Source: Trachelipus rathkii
Taxonomy: Eukaryota > Arthropoda > Malacostraca > Isopoda > Trachelipodidae
NCBI GenBank assembly: GCA_015478945.1
Contig: JABUQX010021126.1
Span: 83,501-147,500, forward strand
DNA length: 64,000 nt
Direction of reading: 5' to 3'
Shown: positions 1 to 13,800 of the stretch, piece by piece
Position numbering within the stretch: position 1 is the first letter of the stretch
Layout of the letters: each line of letters opens with the position of its first letter
Notes under the pieces: generated by a model
The model's database searches: none
What the model saw: only the letters and a program-made list of their open reading frames with translations
Told to the model about the DNA's origin: nothing
Made by a program: the position numbers and the translations under genes

Positions 1-1055
1 TTAGGGTACTCCGATAAATTATACTCTAGATGTCCAATAAAAGAAAAATTTTTTCTTCAGCTCTTTTCCTACTTATATTGACTTTTTTAAGCATTGTTTG
101 GGTATGTCTGACATAACCTTTTACATAATTTATTTTATTGAACTAAGGAATATACTAATAAAATTAATAATAATAAAAATATAAATTGTGCCTTTTTTTC
201 CCATTGGAGTCCTCTATACTTAGATATGATTGACTGTTTTAACAGTGACAAAACTATCTAGATCTAATATAGACCACTCCTTGTACATACCATAATATCT
301 AACAAGCAGCCTCATCTCTACCAAGAAGGAATAAAAAAAATATGTATACTTATACTTATGATATCATATTGTATCTATATAATAATTATTAAACATATAT
401 AACTATAAACTACTCGTCATGCCTACCTCCCCTCACCTCCTTAAATACCTCCATTTAATTTTAATAAATACATCATCTACACTCTCTCTAAGTTATTACA
501 CATATAAATAAATGGATCTCCTCTCCTCTCCCTCTGTACCACGTTCATAGCTCTAAGCCCTGTACTGTAACTATCAATAACAACACCAATTTACTTTTAC
601 TACATATACCATATCCTACCGCGATAATATTATACTTACCTCAATTAATATGAAACATCTCATTTATAGATACCACTCATAATATATAAATATCAGTTTT
701 ATTGCTTGTTTATCCAGTTCTCGCTAATGTAATATAATATATAATAGGTAAATTGATTATATTCATTTAATCATTTTTTTACTACGAATTAATAGATTTT
801 CATTATACACCTGTACAAAGAAGTCCCTACCCAGTAACTAATTATAAATGACATACACAGGACATACCTTCTATGATTTAAACTCTTACGGATACTTAAC
901 GGGACATCATTTCGTAACTATTGATTCATATTTTACTAGTGATACATGATCTGTGTATAATGAGCCCTTACTCTACTCTGTCAATATAAGTAATGCATAT
1001 CGATAGTTACTAGTAATTGTCATGAGTTCTCGTAGGATTGGCGAGAAGTGACAAA
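1..1055. other. AT-rich non-coding stretch
   Basis: This stretch has no open frame of useful length, no long tandem array and no RNA gene that I can recognise. It is AT-rich with short runs of every base. The opening bases read TTAGGG, but the hexamer is not repeated, so this is not a telomere. Confidence 0.6.
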
Positions 1056-1235
1056 GTATATATATATATTATAATATATATATAGTAGTTAATTATAATA
1101 TATATTATTTAATATTATATATATATATTATTTTAATATTAATATATTATATATAGTTATTATATATTATATATATAATTATATATAATATATAGATATA
1201 TTATATATATATTATTTTATTATATATATATGTTA
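1056..1235. repeat. Imperfect TA dinucleotide tract
   Basis: Almost uninterrupted A/T sequence built from TATA, ATAT and AATATT words. It can fold back on itself and is typical of degraded TA microsatellite. No coding potential. Confidence 0.85.
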
Positions 1236-1677
1236 CATGTGATTGAATGTCCGCGCCATTCATCATTCAATAATAATTATTAGGTAATTATTTATTAGGA
1301 AAATTTCATGTGATTTTTTAAATTTTATGATTATATGTATATTAGTGAGTGGTAAAGATGTCTTTTATAGATTTTGTTAAAAAATAAAGACGACGGAAAA
1401 ATTTTGACGCTCCTCACCTAAATTTTTCCTCTTGAAGGTTTGCCATTGATATTCTTATTAATTCTTTCTCAAAGGAAATATGTTAATATTCAATACAGGT
1501 TCCTCTTAAAATTTACCAAACAACCGCGGTTGCGGTATTTTTGCTGTCGTATTCTTAATATTAAACTATCTGAAGAAATATGTGGTTTCCAATAAGGTAA
1601 TTAAAAGTTCAAGTAAAAACATAAATATTTAATTTTACATTATATATGCACTATCTGGAGCCACTTCCATCTAATAA

Positions 1678-1678
1678 T

Positions 1679-1731
<53 letters not shown>

Positions 1732-1757
1732 TTAATAATAATAATAATAATAATAGA
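1678..1757. repeat. AAT trinucleotide microsatellite
   Basis: About 17 near-perfect AAT units, then a TTTAAT interruption and a second short run of AAT units. The surrounding 1.24-2.14 kb is AT-rich sequence without a supported gene. Confidence 0.95.
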
Positions 1758-2140
1758 TAATACGCCAATAATAATAAAAAATTATGAAGAACATACCTAG
1801 TGAAGTTATATTACATGTCATTCAGTCTGTTCACTCGATTGAAAACGTAAATGGTTTAAAACATATGGTATAAAATTTTACAATTTTAGCATAAAAATAA
1901 AGTTTTATTTTATAGCAAGTGAAACCCTTTAATATTGGTGTTTGCTTTTATCTATAAAATAACGATATAGAAAGTGTTTTGTAGCCAGACACTAAACAGG
2001 TGGTTGTCAAAAACGTTTATTCCTAATATAACAAATAAGAAATGATTAATTAAGAACTGCAGGTCAAATGTTCTATGATCGCTGATTCATAAATCTATAT
2101 AAAAAAGAACTGTGGAATCTTTTTGAAGAACCCAAGTGCA

Positions 2141-2252
2141 TTACATAGATAATCACCAATTCTTGGGTGGACCAAATTTTGTCAAGCTTAATATGTATCT
2201 AAAATGAGAATTGTTACATAGATAATCACCAATTCTTGGGTGGACCAAATTT
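2141..2252. repeat. Perfect 39-bp direct repeat pair
   Basis: Positions 2141-2179 and 2214-2252 are identical, starting TTACATAGATAATCACC and ending GGACCAAATTT. The copies are offset by 73 bases and separated by 34 bases of unrelated sequence. The repeat is not low complexity, and exact identity stands out where other repeats in the window are diverged. Confidence 0.95.
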
Positions 2253-2259
2253 GGTACTG

Positions 2260-4600
2260 ATAATTATTATAATTTACAATATATAAAGTAGTGTTATCAA
2301 CAATTATATAACGACTAAAATAAATCATTAATTAAGTTTTAACTATTTTCTTAATCTTAGTTTTTTCACATAATGTGAATGTATTAATATTTAATATTAA
2401 TTGGTATTTTTATAATATTTAGATTAATATAATTATTATATATATAATTCTTTATATTTTTAATATATTCAATGAATATATTTAATATTATTTTCTTATA
2501 TTAAATATTTAAATATTTTTAATACTTAATTATTCCTTTTATTTCAACTTTATTTCTAATTGTATTTGAATAGACAATTCATTTAATGTCTATGCTACAA
2601 CTTATATTTAATAAATTATATATTTTTAATATGTTCTTATTCATTTCGATTGTTTTAAATTTGCCACTCTGGTTATAATTTATTTAATATTTATCATTGT
2701 AAGGTTTTAGTAACAAACAATTATTTTCTTTTAATTATTTCTTAATTAACCTTATTAAATTATATATTTTTTTGTTTTAATGTAATTTATGTTCTTTTAA
2801 TTATTATGATTTGGATTTTTTTATAATAGAATAATTAATAAATGTATTATTATTAATCTATGATATATAGGTATATTTAAATATTCAATATATTAATGTA
2901 TCGTTGTCAAAATAATTCCTTTTTTAATTTATTTAATCCATATATCTTACTTTAAATAATGGGTGATATATATTTGTGAAATTAGTAATCTTACTTAAAC
3001 ATATCTTAATAGTTCATTTATAATTAATTATCAATAGATGATTAGATTTAATTATAATCAAACTATCAATAGTAGATTTAATTAATATTTATGATATTAG
3101 CTGTATATATAGATATAATAAGTTTAAATGATCTGTATATGTATCAACTCTATAACTTACAATTATGATTATAAATATTATTAAATAATATAATATTTAA
3201 TTATAAAAAACATATCGACTTATTTTTATAAATTTTATTAGTTTAATTATTTTATTATATTAATATTATATTATATCAGATATTTATTAGTATATCTAAC
3301 TTTGTAATAAATAATTGGTTTAATATTATTATTTTAATTAATATTAATAATTATACTTTAATTAATAATTACTCTTAATTATATATATTATTTAATTAAT
3401 TATTTATTATTATTATTAATTTAATAATAAATTATAATTATTAAATTATGAATTATATTTATATAACTATAATTTTATTAATTTATAATTATTTTTAATA
3501 ATTAATACAAAATATTTTATTTTATATTTATACATATATATATATAATATATTCAATTAATGATTTGGCTAAATTAAATTAACAATTAATTAATTAATTA
3601 ATTATATATAGCAACCTACCTTATGCGTCATTTCATGTCGCAATATATCCTTTCTTAGTTATTTGTACTATACGTAGCAATAAGTTATGACCCTTAATTA
3701 GCGTGCCTACCCAACAACGCAGTAAGAAGTGATGTATTTGTCTTATTTATAATTTAATAATTACTTATTATTTTTTATGTTTAGAACTTAATATTATATA
3801 ATAATATTATTTAAGTTCTTATTGTTTACATAGAATAATTATATTAATATATTTATGTTATTGATTATTTAATTATATTATTATGTATCAGATTTTAATA
3901 TCGAAATATCTATCTTTTTAAATGACTAATTATTATTTTTTCTAAGGAAGAAATTTTAGTTGAATATTGCACAAAAACAATTAAATTTATCAATTTCAGC
4001 TTGGATTAATGTGTATATGTGTTATACACAAATTTGGCATTCACTGGGATTAATCAAGGAAATCTAGAGAGATTGATTGGAGACTGAAGGATCCATTTAC
4101 TGTAGTTTTTATAATATATTAATATATTAATAAATAATAATAGGTAATAAAAATATAAATATTTATAGATAGATATATATAATATAATTATAGGTTATAA
4201 ATATCATATAATTACATTAGAGTTATGTTTTCAATTAATAATGAATAATTAATATAAAGCTCATATTGCTTGCTATATATATATACATATATAATTAAAT
4301 CAGATATAATATATATAATATAAATAATATATATGATTAGTATTCATAAATAATAATAATATTAAGAATATTAAAAATATATAAATATTATATTATTTAA
4401 TTAAAATTATTAATTATATTATATAATGTATATAATAATACTTTAAGTTAATTTATATATTAGTAAAATATTTCATATCATTATTTATAATTAATGACGA
4501 TTAATGTTAAAGTTCAAATATCATAACTACTTATATAAACTTTGAAATTCATCTAAAAGTATATTAATATAGAGTTTATATATTTACACTTTAGTTATTT
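2260..4600. other. Very AT-rich intergenic block
   Basis: Mostly A and T, with many AATTAA and TATA words and a short AATT tetranucleotide run near 3580-3604. A less biased island lies at about 3605-3730. No gene, RNA or mobile element recognised. Confidence 0.7.
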
Positions 4601-7600
4601 ACGTTGCATTTGAGGAATCAAGTCAATAATGTTTAGATATGTTACTGCTTAAATAATATTTTAAATTCAGACTCGAAGTTTAACAACATTGATGGACTCC
4701 GAATAGTTAAAATAAATTTTTGTTTGCGTTAGTATTTAAAGTATATTTTTGGAACGTACTTATGGTATAGTCCCCGAATATTCTATTGAATATTTTCTTG
4801 TGACATGTTATTGATAATTATATTTATAAGTATTCGTAGATCATTGAAGCATCTATGTATTTGGCACTACGGTATTGAAGTGATTATTAGATTCTAATTA
4901 TATTGTTATTAGAATTATCAGATTTTATATATTTTAATTGTTGTTGGTAAGGGATTCTAATGAATTATTGGTATCAGGAAATTAGGTAAGTTATATCTAT
5001 AATTGTTCAATTTTATTTTACTTACACTAAGGAGTATCCGAGAATTGCTTCCGAATGTTACCTTCTAGATTCGGGAGATATTACTTTTTGTTAGGACACT
5101 TGCTGTTCGAGTATGTTTATGTTGGTTTAATTTCTCTACATTGTGTGGCTTCAATCATAGTTTCGGTTTGATTAACGGAGAGATACTTTTAATGTAGGAG
5201 ATCCCTATAATTAAGTAAGCTCATTTTATACTTATTTCACGGCTTAGGATCAAGGTAAATTATTAAGCTATTATATATTATAGAACGACTGTTAGACCGG
5301 ATTTCATACATTTATTCAGTATTGCTTGGATATACAGGTCTTTCTTGTAAGTTGGATAAAATGTAATCACTTCAAAATTTTTTAATCATAAGAATATTGT
5401 CTGAAATTTATAAGAATTATTGATTTAAAAGCGTATGTGAAAGTGTAAACGATGTGATTTAAAGAGAGGCCATCCAGTTACCTTTTTTAGAAGTAGCGAT
5501 CTACGAGGTATGGCCACAAAAGGAATGAAAGTATGATCTATTTTTTTTAAGGGACAGGTGGGTTCGGTTTTTATTAGTTACTTGGTTATTATGATAACAT
5601 TATATTATTTGGAGAAATCCTTTTACATAATTTGGACGTATTATGAAAAATACTATAGTCCAATTGGAGAGATAAGGTTTGTTGTTAGCCTTTCAACGTA
5701 AATATTGTTGTTTGTCGTTTATATTATTATTAACTTCAATTATCACGTTTAATTGTTATTGACTTATGTATATACTTACCACTTATTCTTATGTATAATA
5801 TCTTTGCTTAGATCACACTTTGATTCTATGTAGTTATATTTAACAAGCTTCGGTGTTAATACGTCTATAGGAGTTTGTTGGTACCTCAGTTAACATTAAG
5901 CTGTGTAGATTAGTTCGAACTGTTGTTTCTTTGTCTATGTATCATTAACCATTCATGAGATGTAGATACACGAATTTTTTGAGTCCCATCTATTTATGAC
6001 TACTTACGTACATACATGCACAGATACAGTAGTTGTTCTTGTTCAGATCTTCATTTATACGCCTAATGGCAGAATTCTGACATTTATGGATGGCAACTTG
6101 TACTTGATGTAGATTGCATAATTAAGCTGGTGCAGATCACTGTTTTCCGTGTTGTCGTCTCTACTTATAATATTATTCATTTTAATATTTATATCTTAAG
6201 GGCATAATAAGCGGTCGTGTAATAAAGGTTGTGGTATTTATAGGGACATATATTCATTTCTGGTAGCATTGTCTCAACGACAATTAGATTCTCTTTTTCT
6301 TAAGTGATATTAATATTCTATAAAAAAGATTGTTATGAGTCATATTAGACTTTATTTATTATTGGACTTAATGGCGATTCTACCATGATTTACATAGGTT
6401 GATTATCTACTCTATCAATTATCTGTTTGGTATATCATTATTCTTATTCTTGTTGAATTATTCATATTTAAAAATATACAGTCTAATATTCATGAACGGC
6501 CTTCTATTAAGTTGAAAAAGACTTTATAGTTTTTGAACAGTATTTTAGTTCTTTGACGTTAAGGAATTAACCAAATGCCGGTTCGTAATTATATAGAAAT
6601 ATTGTGAAAGAATTTCAATGTTGTAGTGATTTAGATAGAATTTTGTTTAGTTTTTTTGTTCTCTATGATATGGCTTGGTTATGACAGACTGTTTAATTGG
6701 TCGTATTTATTTTATAGTGATCTATTACATCCATGGCCTACCTAATAATCTGATTTTTGAGAAGACTAGTTCTGTATATTAATATATCACATGTTCAGTC
6801 TCCGTTCTATTATCATATCATTTTCGTTCTAAGCTATAATACTTTGAGCTGTGTCTAGTTATTATTGGTTATAGGTAGGTCTTTTCTAAGGCTTGTGATT
6901 TGAAGTTGTGTATTTCTTATGAGGTATTTCTTATGAGCATCCTGGACCAGAATATATGTTTCATTATATTTCATCATATTTATGCTCTTTATAATTCAGC
7001 TCATATTATTTGGTGTGTATCTTCATATCTATTTTGTCGTAGTGCACCAGTATTTCGCTTGATAGGTACATTTTTTAATGTGGTATTGTATCCTCTATCT
7101 GATAAACTCTAGCCTTTCACTACTGAAGATATACTGCCTGGTCATTAGTCAGTATCTTAATCATTGTTTTTGTACTTCATGTATATTCAGTGTCATTGAG
7201 GATAATCGGTATACTAAAATCGGTTTTGAATATCATATTAATTGTCTTTTGATTCGTTTTTTCTTCTTGCTGGATTAACTTAGGTCGTTCTCTTCTCTTC
7301 TTATAATTTTCTCATTATGTATAATATAGTTTGACTCTGCGAATTAATGTTTTCCATATTCCAACGCGTCACTTGTTAATTTCGAATGTATTTTATTTTC
7401 AGATGTATTTACTGTGTAACGAAGCTTCTTTTTTACACTATCATTACTTCACTGTAATATTTCCTCTCTACTAATTTCAACAAATGCTTCAGTAACCTAA
7501 AGCAAGTTTTAAAATAATAGCATTAATACCTCAATGTATTCCTTGTCTATGCTCCTAATGTTTTTTTTTCTCAGTAAATGCTACATGTATGATCTGATGT

Positions 7601-8200
7601 CGGAATATCTCTATACCTGATAATTTTCCTGTTTGTTTTGAGGTATTGTTTAGATATAGACTGAGTCGACTTTTTGACTTCGGCAATTGCGAAGTGATTG
7701 TTGCGATTGATGTTGCGCATGTTGGTTTTTCGTCATGTATTTATATGCTTGGAATGGTCTGGAGGGATTATTTTTTGATCATTATGTCATTATTGGGTTT
7801 CGTGATGTATGGACTATTCTTGTTGAGTGTGAGTTTTTGTTGAGTTTCTGGTAGGTGTTGCTATGAAGTATTTTTCAGTTTTCAATTACATACCTCGTTC
7901 TTCCATGCACTTTGATTCTGAGTTCCAGTTACATTACGTTTCGTAGGATTGGCAGTGTTCTTTGGTGCAGTGTAAGAGTTTGGTTAAGTGTGTATTTGTT
8001 TAAGAGATATTCTTTGGTGCTTATCATGTTTTAACGTTTAACTGAATTTAAGGCTGGTCTTTAGATGGGCATCTGAATTACTGATCGTTTTGTTTTCGAT
8101 ATATGGAGTGTAGTAGTGGGTAATGCTAATTAATGTACTGACGAGTTATTATCCGCGATTGCGGTTGTGTATTAGTTGTGTTTTCTAGCTTTTCAGGTGC
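4600..8200. other. G/T-biased non-coding block
   Basis: The plus strand is rich in T and G and poor in C. Open frames here (for example 6900-7112 and 7646-7843) encode Leu/Ile/Phe/Tyr/Val-rich strings expected from the base bias. They show no family motif and no coding periodicity that I can see. No splice-delimited exon could be supported. Confidence 0.6.
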
Positions 8201-11200
8201 TTGGCCCCAGCACTAAACCAAGTGTAGACGCCGCTTTATTACACCACTGATCTTACCTCCTATACATAAGACAACTATCTTTGTCCCAGATTGTGCCCTT
8301 AAGTCTCATCATCACGTTCTCTCTTATTTCATCAGGGACTCAATTATTTTTTCACACACAATTATCATAAACTAATCAAACTATATTCTTATAAAATCCC
8401 CGCCATTCATTACCTAGCCAATATTTTCCTATAATTCTCACTCTAATTCCCATTAATCTCAGCTCCAACTCATCTTCTCCCATTATAAACTACATGAATC
8501 ACTATGTATCATTACATTATAATTTTAATCAATTCTGTATAGATATAATACATGGTTCATCTGCGTTTCGATTATTGTCCATTACATATTGGGTAGATAT
8601 CCATTCTTTATCTAGGTGCGTTGGCATATATCTTAGCTTAGTATTCTATCTCTTGAAATATGCATTCTAATCAAAATGTGAAAAGAGGTCTCGTTCAATC
8701 CTCTGACTATATTGCCCTATCACTTTAACTTCTGTTTTGTCTGAGCATATTATTTATCGCTTTCTATTTTTATATTATTTATTCTGGTGTATGTATTTTA
8801 TGTAATTAGGTGAAATACAGGTGGTCAGTTAACCGTGGGTTGCTCGGCTATAGAGGTATCCGTTACCTGGCGTTCCGGGATTAATTTTGACGCAGTTGTA
8901 TACTTGGTCACGTTCGTGTTCTATTTTCATAATTTCTTATCTAATAGTTCCTTTTTCTCTTCCTAAGTGTTATTCCAATGCAAATGTCCTTCCATATTTA
9001 CACACACTGCAATACAACAAGTAAACACACGCTTGAGGTGTGTCACCTTACATGCCTTTTTTTTCAATATTTGATATCAGATTGTACGTCTACTTCGATC
9101 ATTTTATCACTGCACGGAGGTAAATTACCCTGAGTATATATTAATAGTGAGCTTTTAGTCGTAGGTTATTCGGAGTATAGTACCTCGTATCAGACTTATC
9201 GTCTTCGATTTTTTCTCTGTCACTACACTATGTTCCCACAGTATTTATATTTTTTTAATTATATAATCCTGTGATATGTGTCAAGGTTGTTTTTTTTACT
9301 TGCCGCATCCAGCGTGACTCATTTAATGCTTGCTCTCCTGGTGGCTTTCTACTATAATGAGACTTATGTGATCGTAGATTGCTATTCACGAATTCACCAC
9401 TCAACCTAATTACAACAGCCTACATCCTTATATTGGACACGATCAAGTCATTTGCTTCACCTTTTGCCTCCTATCACACCCAACACTATATATTACCCCT
9501 TTCAGCCGATCGTTTTCTTGTCCTATTGGCTTAAATATCATCAGTGACCATATCGTATATACCGCACTACGTCCCACGTTGATCGTATTACCATCGCTCT
9601 ACTAATTATCGTTCTAATCATACATTACTTTTCTCGGTTGACGCACTCCGTACAGCTTTACGCTCGGCTCACGCACTGAGCAGCCTCCATCTGCTTGCGA
9701 CGCCTGCGTGCGGTATAATGTCGGCCCTACTTCACGACCTCGTTCTGTGCACGTGCCTCCTCGCAACACGTAGGCGAGCGCTTTCTACTGGGCAGGGCGC
9801 TCCGCATCGCTCATCCTGTCTTTGCATCCCACTTCGATATTCCTGCGTCTCCCATATGACTCATAACACGCCCTGTTCTATTCACCGGTGCGGCAGACAT
9901 TACTGGCTTTAGCGCGGTTGTCTCCACTATGGACTAGGCCTCTTACGCGCGCCGAGTTCCCCGCCGTAAGCAATTCGGCGCTCTAGCGGCACCCCCGCCC
10001 GTCTTGGGGTTGCAGCGGCTTTTGCTATCGCTATTGGATCGTAATATGCCCCTTTCTCTCTAATGACTGGTACACACGCAACAGCAATCTGCTCATTAAT
10101 GGTTCATATTCAACGCCTATTTTAAATCTAATATCTGCTTAGTGCTCTCTTATGATTATCTACTAGCTTAACCCCTATTCATCACTATTCCTACACACTA
10201 TTTGTGACATATCGGTTAGTTACACTAGTGCATCATTCCGTTCCACTCCGCTCACCATTCTTACCCCCGATACCTATCTCTTTTTCATATTGAAGACACC
10301 TCTGTTTTCTCTCTCGCGTTATCTCTTCTTTTCTTTGTTAACTCTCTTACGATTAACATTACGAGTTAACTCTCTTCATCCACTTAATCCGGTGACCACC
10401 ACACCTCCTCTGTCCTATCATATATCATTATTCATCATTGTTTTTGATCACTCTGTTGTATTATATCTATTATTCTATCTATCTTCTCTCAATACCCATA
10501 CCCCTTATTTCCTATCTCCCACTCACTACCTTACTATATACTCTTAACTCTAATATATATCTATCTATATCTATCTTATTCTTACTATATCTTAATAATT
10601 CATATCTAATTCTCTTTATCTCTTACCACGTCCTCAACTGTATCTACCATACCCACCTCTCCTCTACCTATTCCCTGCCACTCCAGAGCAGAATTGTCGT
10701 AATTGCATACTTAGTACATCTACGTCCCTGGCCTACTGATACCACCGCATCTAGCCGAACCCTCCAGCTTTCTCCACCGTTTAAGTTTTCTCAGGTGGAG
10801 ATATAAGGAGCCCCCCTCTCTTAGCTATATATCTTTGATATATCATAATTTCATAAATTACTGTTACTATTATTTATTATTATTTAAAATACTTCTATCT
10901 CATAGTTATATCTAATTCTATCTAATATCACTTATCTCACTACTTTTATCTTACTATATACTAGTTACATGTATTACACTACCATCAACCTTACCTTCAC
11001 ACCTACCTCAAATATAATTACATCTTCATGTTTTTATAAGTAACTAATCTAGTATCTAATAGTATCTCTATATCATAATCATTAGATACTTATATATTAT
11101 AGTATATTATATCTCTGGGATCCCGATATCCCTCATCTCTATATTATGATCTGGAGTTTCAATAATCTCCTACATATCCATTATTATCACGTTATCTATA

Positions 11201-13800
11201 CTATTTTCCTTCTAGCTAACTCTAGATACTTAAACTTTTGGTGGCTTATGAGGAGAACATCATGCATACTTTCACTCCACTCTACTTATTTAACTCTCAT
11301 CATACTCTCACTCCACACACTATTATACTCGGCATATACCTACATTAACATGTTATATACTCTTTTCACTTCATTCCGGACTACTGTTAACCATTTCTTA
11401 TATTCTACTTATCTCTTATATATATCCATTACCTTCTCATATCTTCATATGATTCCTATTTCTCTATATTATGATCTGCATGTCATCGCTATCTATCTCT
11501 ATATATCTTCTCTTATTTCATATACGTGCTTACTATCCTTATTTTCTTAATTACTCTCTATTCTATACCCCTTTCCATCCTAGTTTCATGTCCCTACTAG
11601 CATCTCTTATCATAGTCTTATTGTCACCTTACTCTATCTCTATATTTTCACTATAATCATATTATTTACTCTACCTTCTTATTCTATCATATTTCTAATC
11701 TTCCATTCTATTAACTATCTCCGTTCTCAATCATATATTATTTACATATCTCTTCTATCTAATTTCAATATCTTTCATATATCAGTAATCATCTCTACTC
11801 TTCTCATTTATATACTTCAATCTTCGGTTTCTTCTCCTATACATCTCATATACATATCTCCTTCTTTATTTCTTATATCCATCCTTGTGTGGCTGGCCTC
11901 AATACCGGTCAGTTTCGTTGCGCCTAAAAATGGGATATATCTGATTATTCTCATACTTCATAGCCACTTAGTGTATTACTTTCTTACGCCCTTTTTCCTC
12001 CATTTCGTGACTCGCACCTCCTTTCTATGCGTCGCTTTTAACTGATCTCTGTCTTATCATACCTATCCTTAATTCTTGCTGTAGACCGTATACGGTCTAT
12101 ATAATGGGATCATAGGTGGCGTTGTGATCACTGGCCCACTTCACAGGCGTGCCATAAATCGACGAGTTCATCACCTCCCAGCCACTCGTTCTAATCCCCT
12201 AGAAGACTACTCCATCACGCGCAGACCATCCCTCTCCACTCTCTCTCATGTCACTCATAAATTATTTTTATCCACTTATAGTCATCTACCAATTAGATGC
12301 CCCTATACTCACATTTACTCACCCTAGATAATTAAGTTGTTTCGATTGAAGGGCTTCCACATAGTAACGTTTCGGTCTGGTGGACTAGTCTTCACTCATT
12401 GCGAGCACTTCCCCTCCTCGCTACTCACCTCCCACCTCTCACATTTACTTATCTTATATCTTACTCTTTCCTCTATACATGAGATTATTCTCCTAGATCC
12501 AGGACTGATCTATATGTCCTATGGCAGCTTCTTTCATCATTGCTATTTTTAATATATATTCTATTCTATCTATATTTATATCATCATTCTATTTATATCA
12601 TCTATATTATATCTTATCTATCTTTTATACTAACCATTCACACATCCATACAACCCCCATACTACCTCAACCCCTCTCACCATCCCCTCACCTTCATACT
12701 CATATTCTCCATCATCCCTTTCATCTCTACATACTACATTTATCCACCCTTCACTTACACCATCTCTCTAGTTCATCATATTAGCAGCTATCCTTTCCTC
12801 TTTATTTTCACACTTATTATTATTAATATTACCTTTCTCTACTATATTACTCTATATTTCATTATACTCCTTTCACTCTATCATCATACTTATCATCTAT
12901 TGATTACTTTTTACCCACCCTTATCCCACATACTCTTATTAACCCATTCATAATCATTCAATATTATATACTATACTTTATTTCAGTATTCATATCATAT
13001 CTCTCCTACTTATTATCTATACTCTATAATACTTTATTATATTCTATCATCGACTATCCTACTCTCTATATAGTTACTTCATCGTCTTTACATTATCTTT
13101 CTCTATTCAACTATTAATAATCTCATCCTATCTATCGTCCTCCTCTCCCCCTCTCTTCTCTTATTATTACCCTCCCTCACCTTGTCTCGCATTTTCCTGG
13201 CTCTTCTTCGACTCGTCGCGGTCGTGGTTCTTCGTTTTGGGACATCTCTCCCTTTTTCTCCTTATCTTCGAATACTACTTCCAGGTTACTAACTTTCATT
13301 ATTTAAAATTTAGTAAGTTAGAATTACATTTACAGACATTTATTAACAATCTCATCATCACTCCTCGTCTCAAAAATCATTATCATATCTATCATCTATA
13401 ACTATCTTCCTCTAACACCTTCACCCACCCCCATAACCCCCCCTACTCCTTCATCACCTCTCCACCACCTCCACACATATTATCATCTTATCTAATTAGG
13501 CTATCTATATATTATACCTCCCATCACCTCATATAACTCTCAACTCCCATACCCAGTTATCATCACGGTCATTCCACTCACCTCATCCCTATCAATAGTT
13601 CTAGAGGTTTCATATTATATTCTTCTCTATCTTATCTATATATCAATGTCTTTACTTAATCTTCAATCTGCTGATTATTTTACGATTTAAATTTTCTATT
13701 ATTTATCTTGTAATTCATCATTACAGTCAACTCACCTCCTACATACCATCTACACCTCTTACCATATTATCTTTTCTATTCATCTCTTAATCTATACTAT
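8200..13800. repeat. Long C/T-biased, G-poor domain
   Basis: From about 8.2 kb the bias flips: the plus strand becomes rich in T, C and A and poor in G. The extreme part is 12541-13140, where I count only 10 G in 600 bases. Degenerate CTAT, TATC and CATCAC words recur, as in cryptic simple sequence. Open frames at 10438-10806, 11146-11550 and 12540-12953 exist because G is needed for two of the three stop codons. Their products are Ser/Leu/Tyr/His/Ile-rich with no domain. A GC-rich island lies inside at 9640-10030. Confidence 0.7.
9640..10030. other. CpG-dense GC-rich island
   Basis: This is an abrupt rise in G+C inside a low-GC block. In 9721-9780, 38 of 60 bases are G or C, with 8 CpG dinucleotides. 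Line 9961-10020 has a similar CpG density. CpG-rich patches can mark unmethylated promoters, but I see no TATA box, initiator or downstream exon that would prove one. The open frame at 9718-9912 is not recognisable. A diverged GC-rich repeat or a bit of foreign sequence remain alternatives. Confidence 0.6.

Noticed and set aside
1..6. TTAGGG at the window start as a telomere
   Set aside because: Only one copy is present and no tandem array follows; arthropod telomeres usually use TTAGG repeats.
10438..12953. Several overlapping frames of 60-137 codons in the G-poor domain
   Set aside because: Lack of G removes TAG and TGA stops; the products are low-complexity Ser/Leu/Tyr/His strings with no motif.
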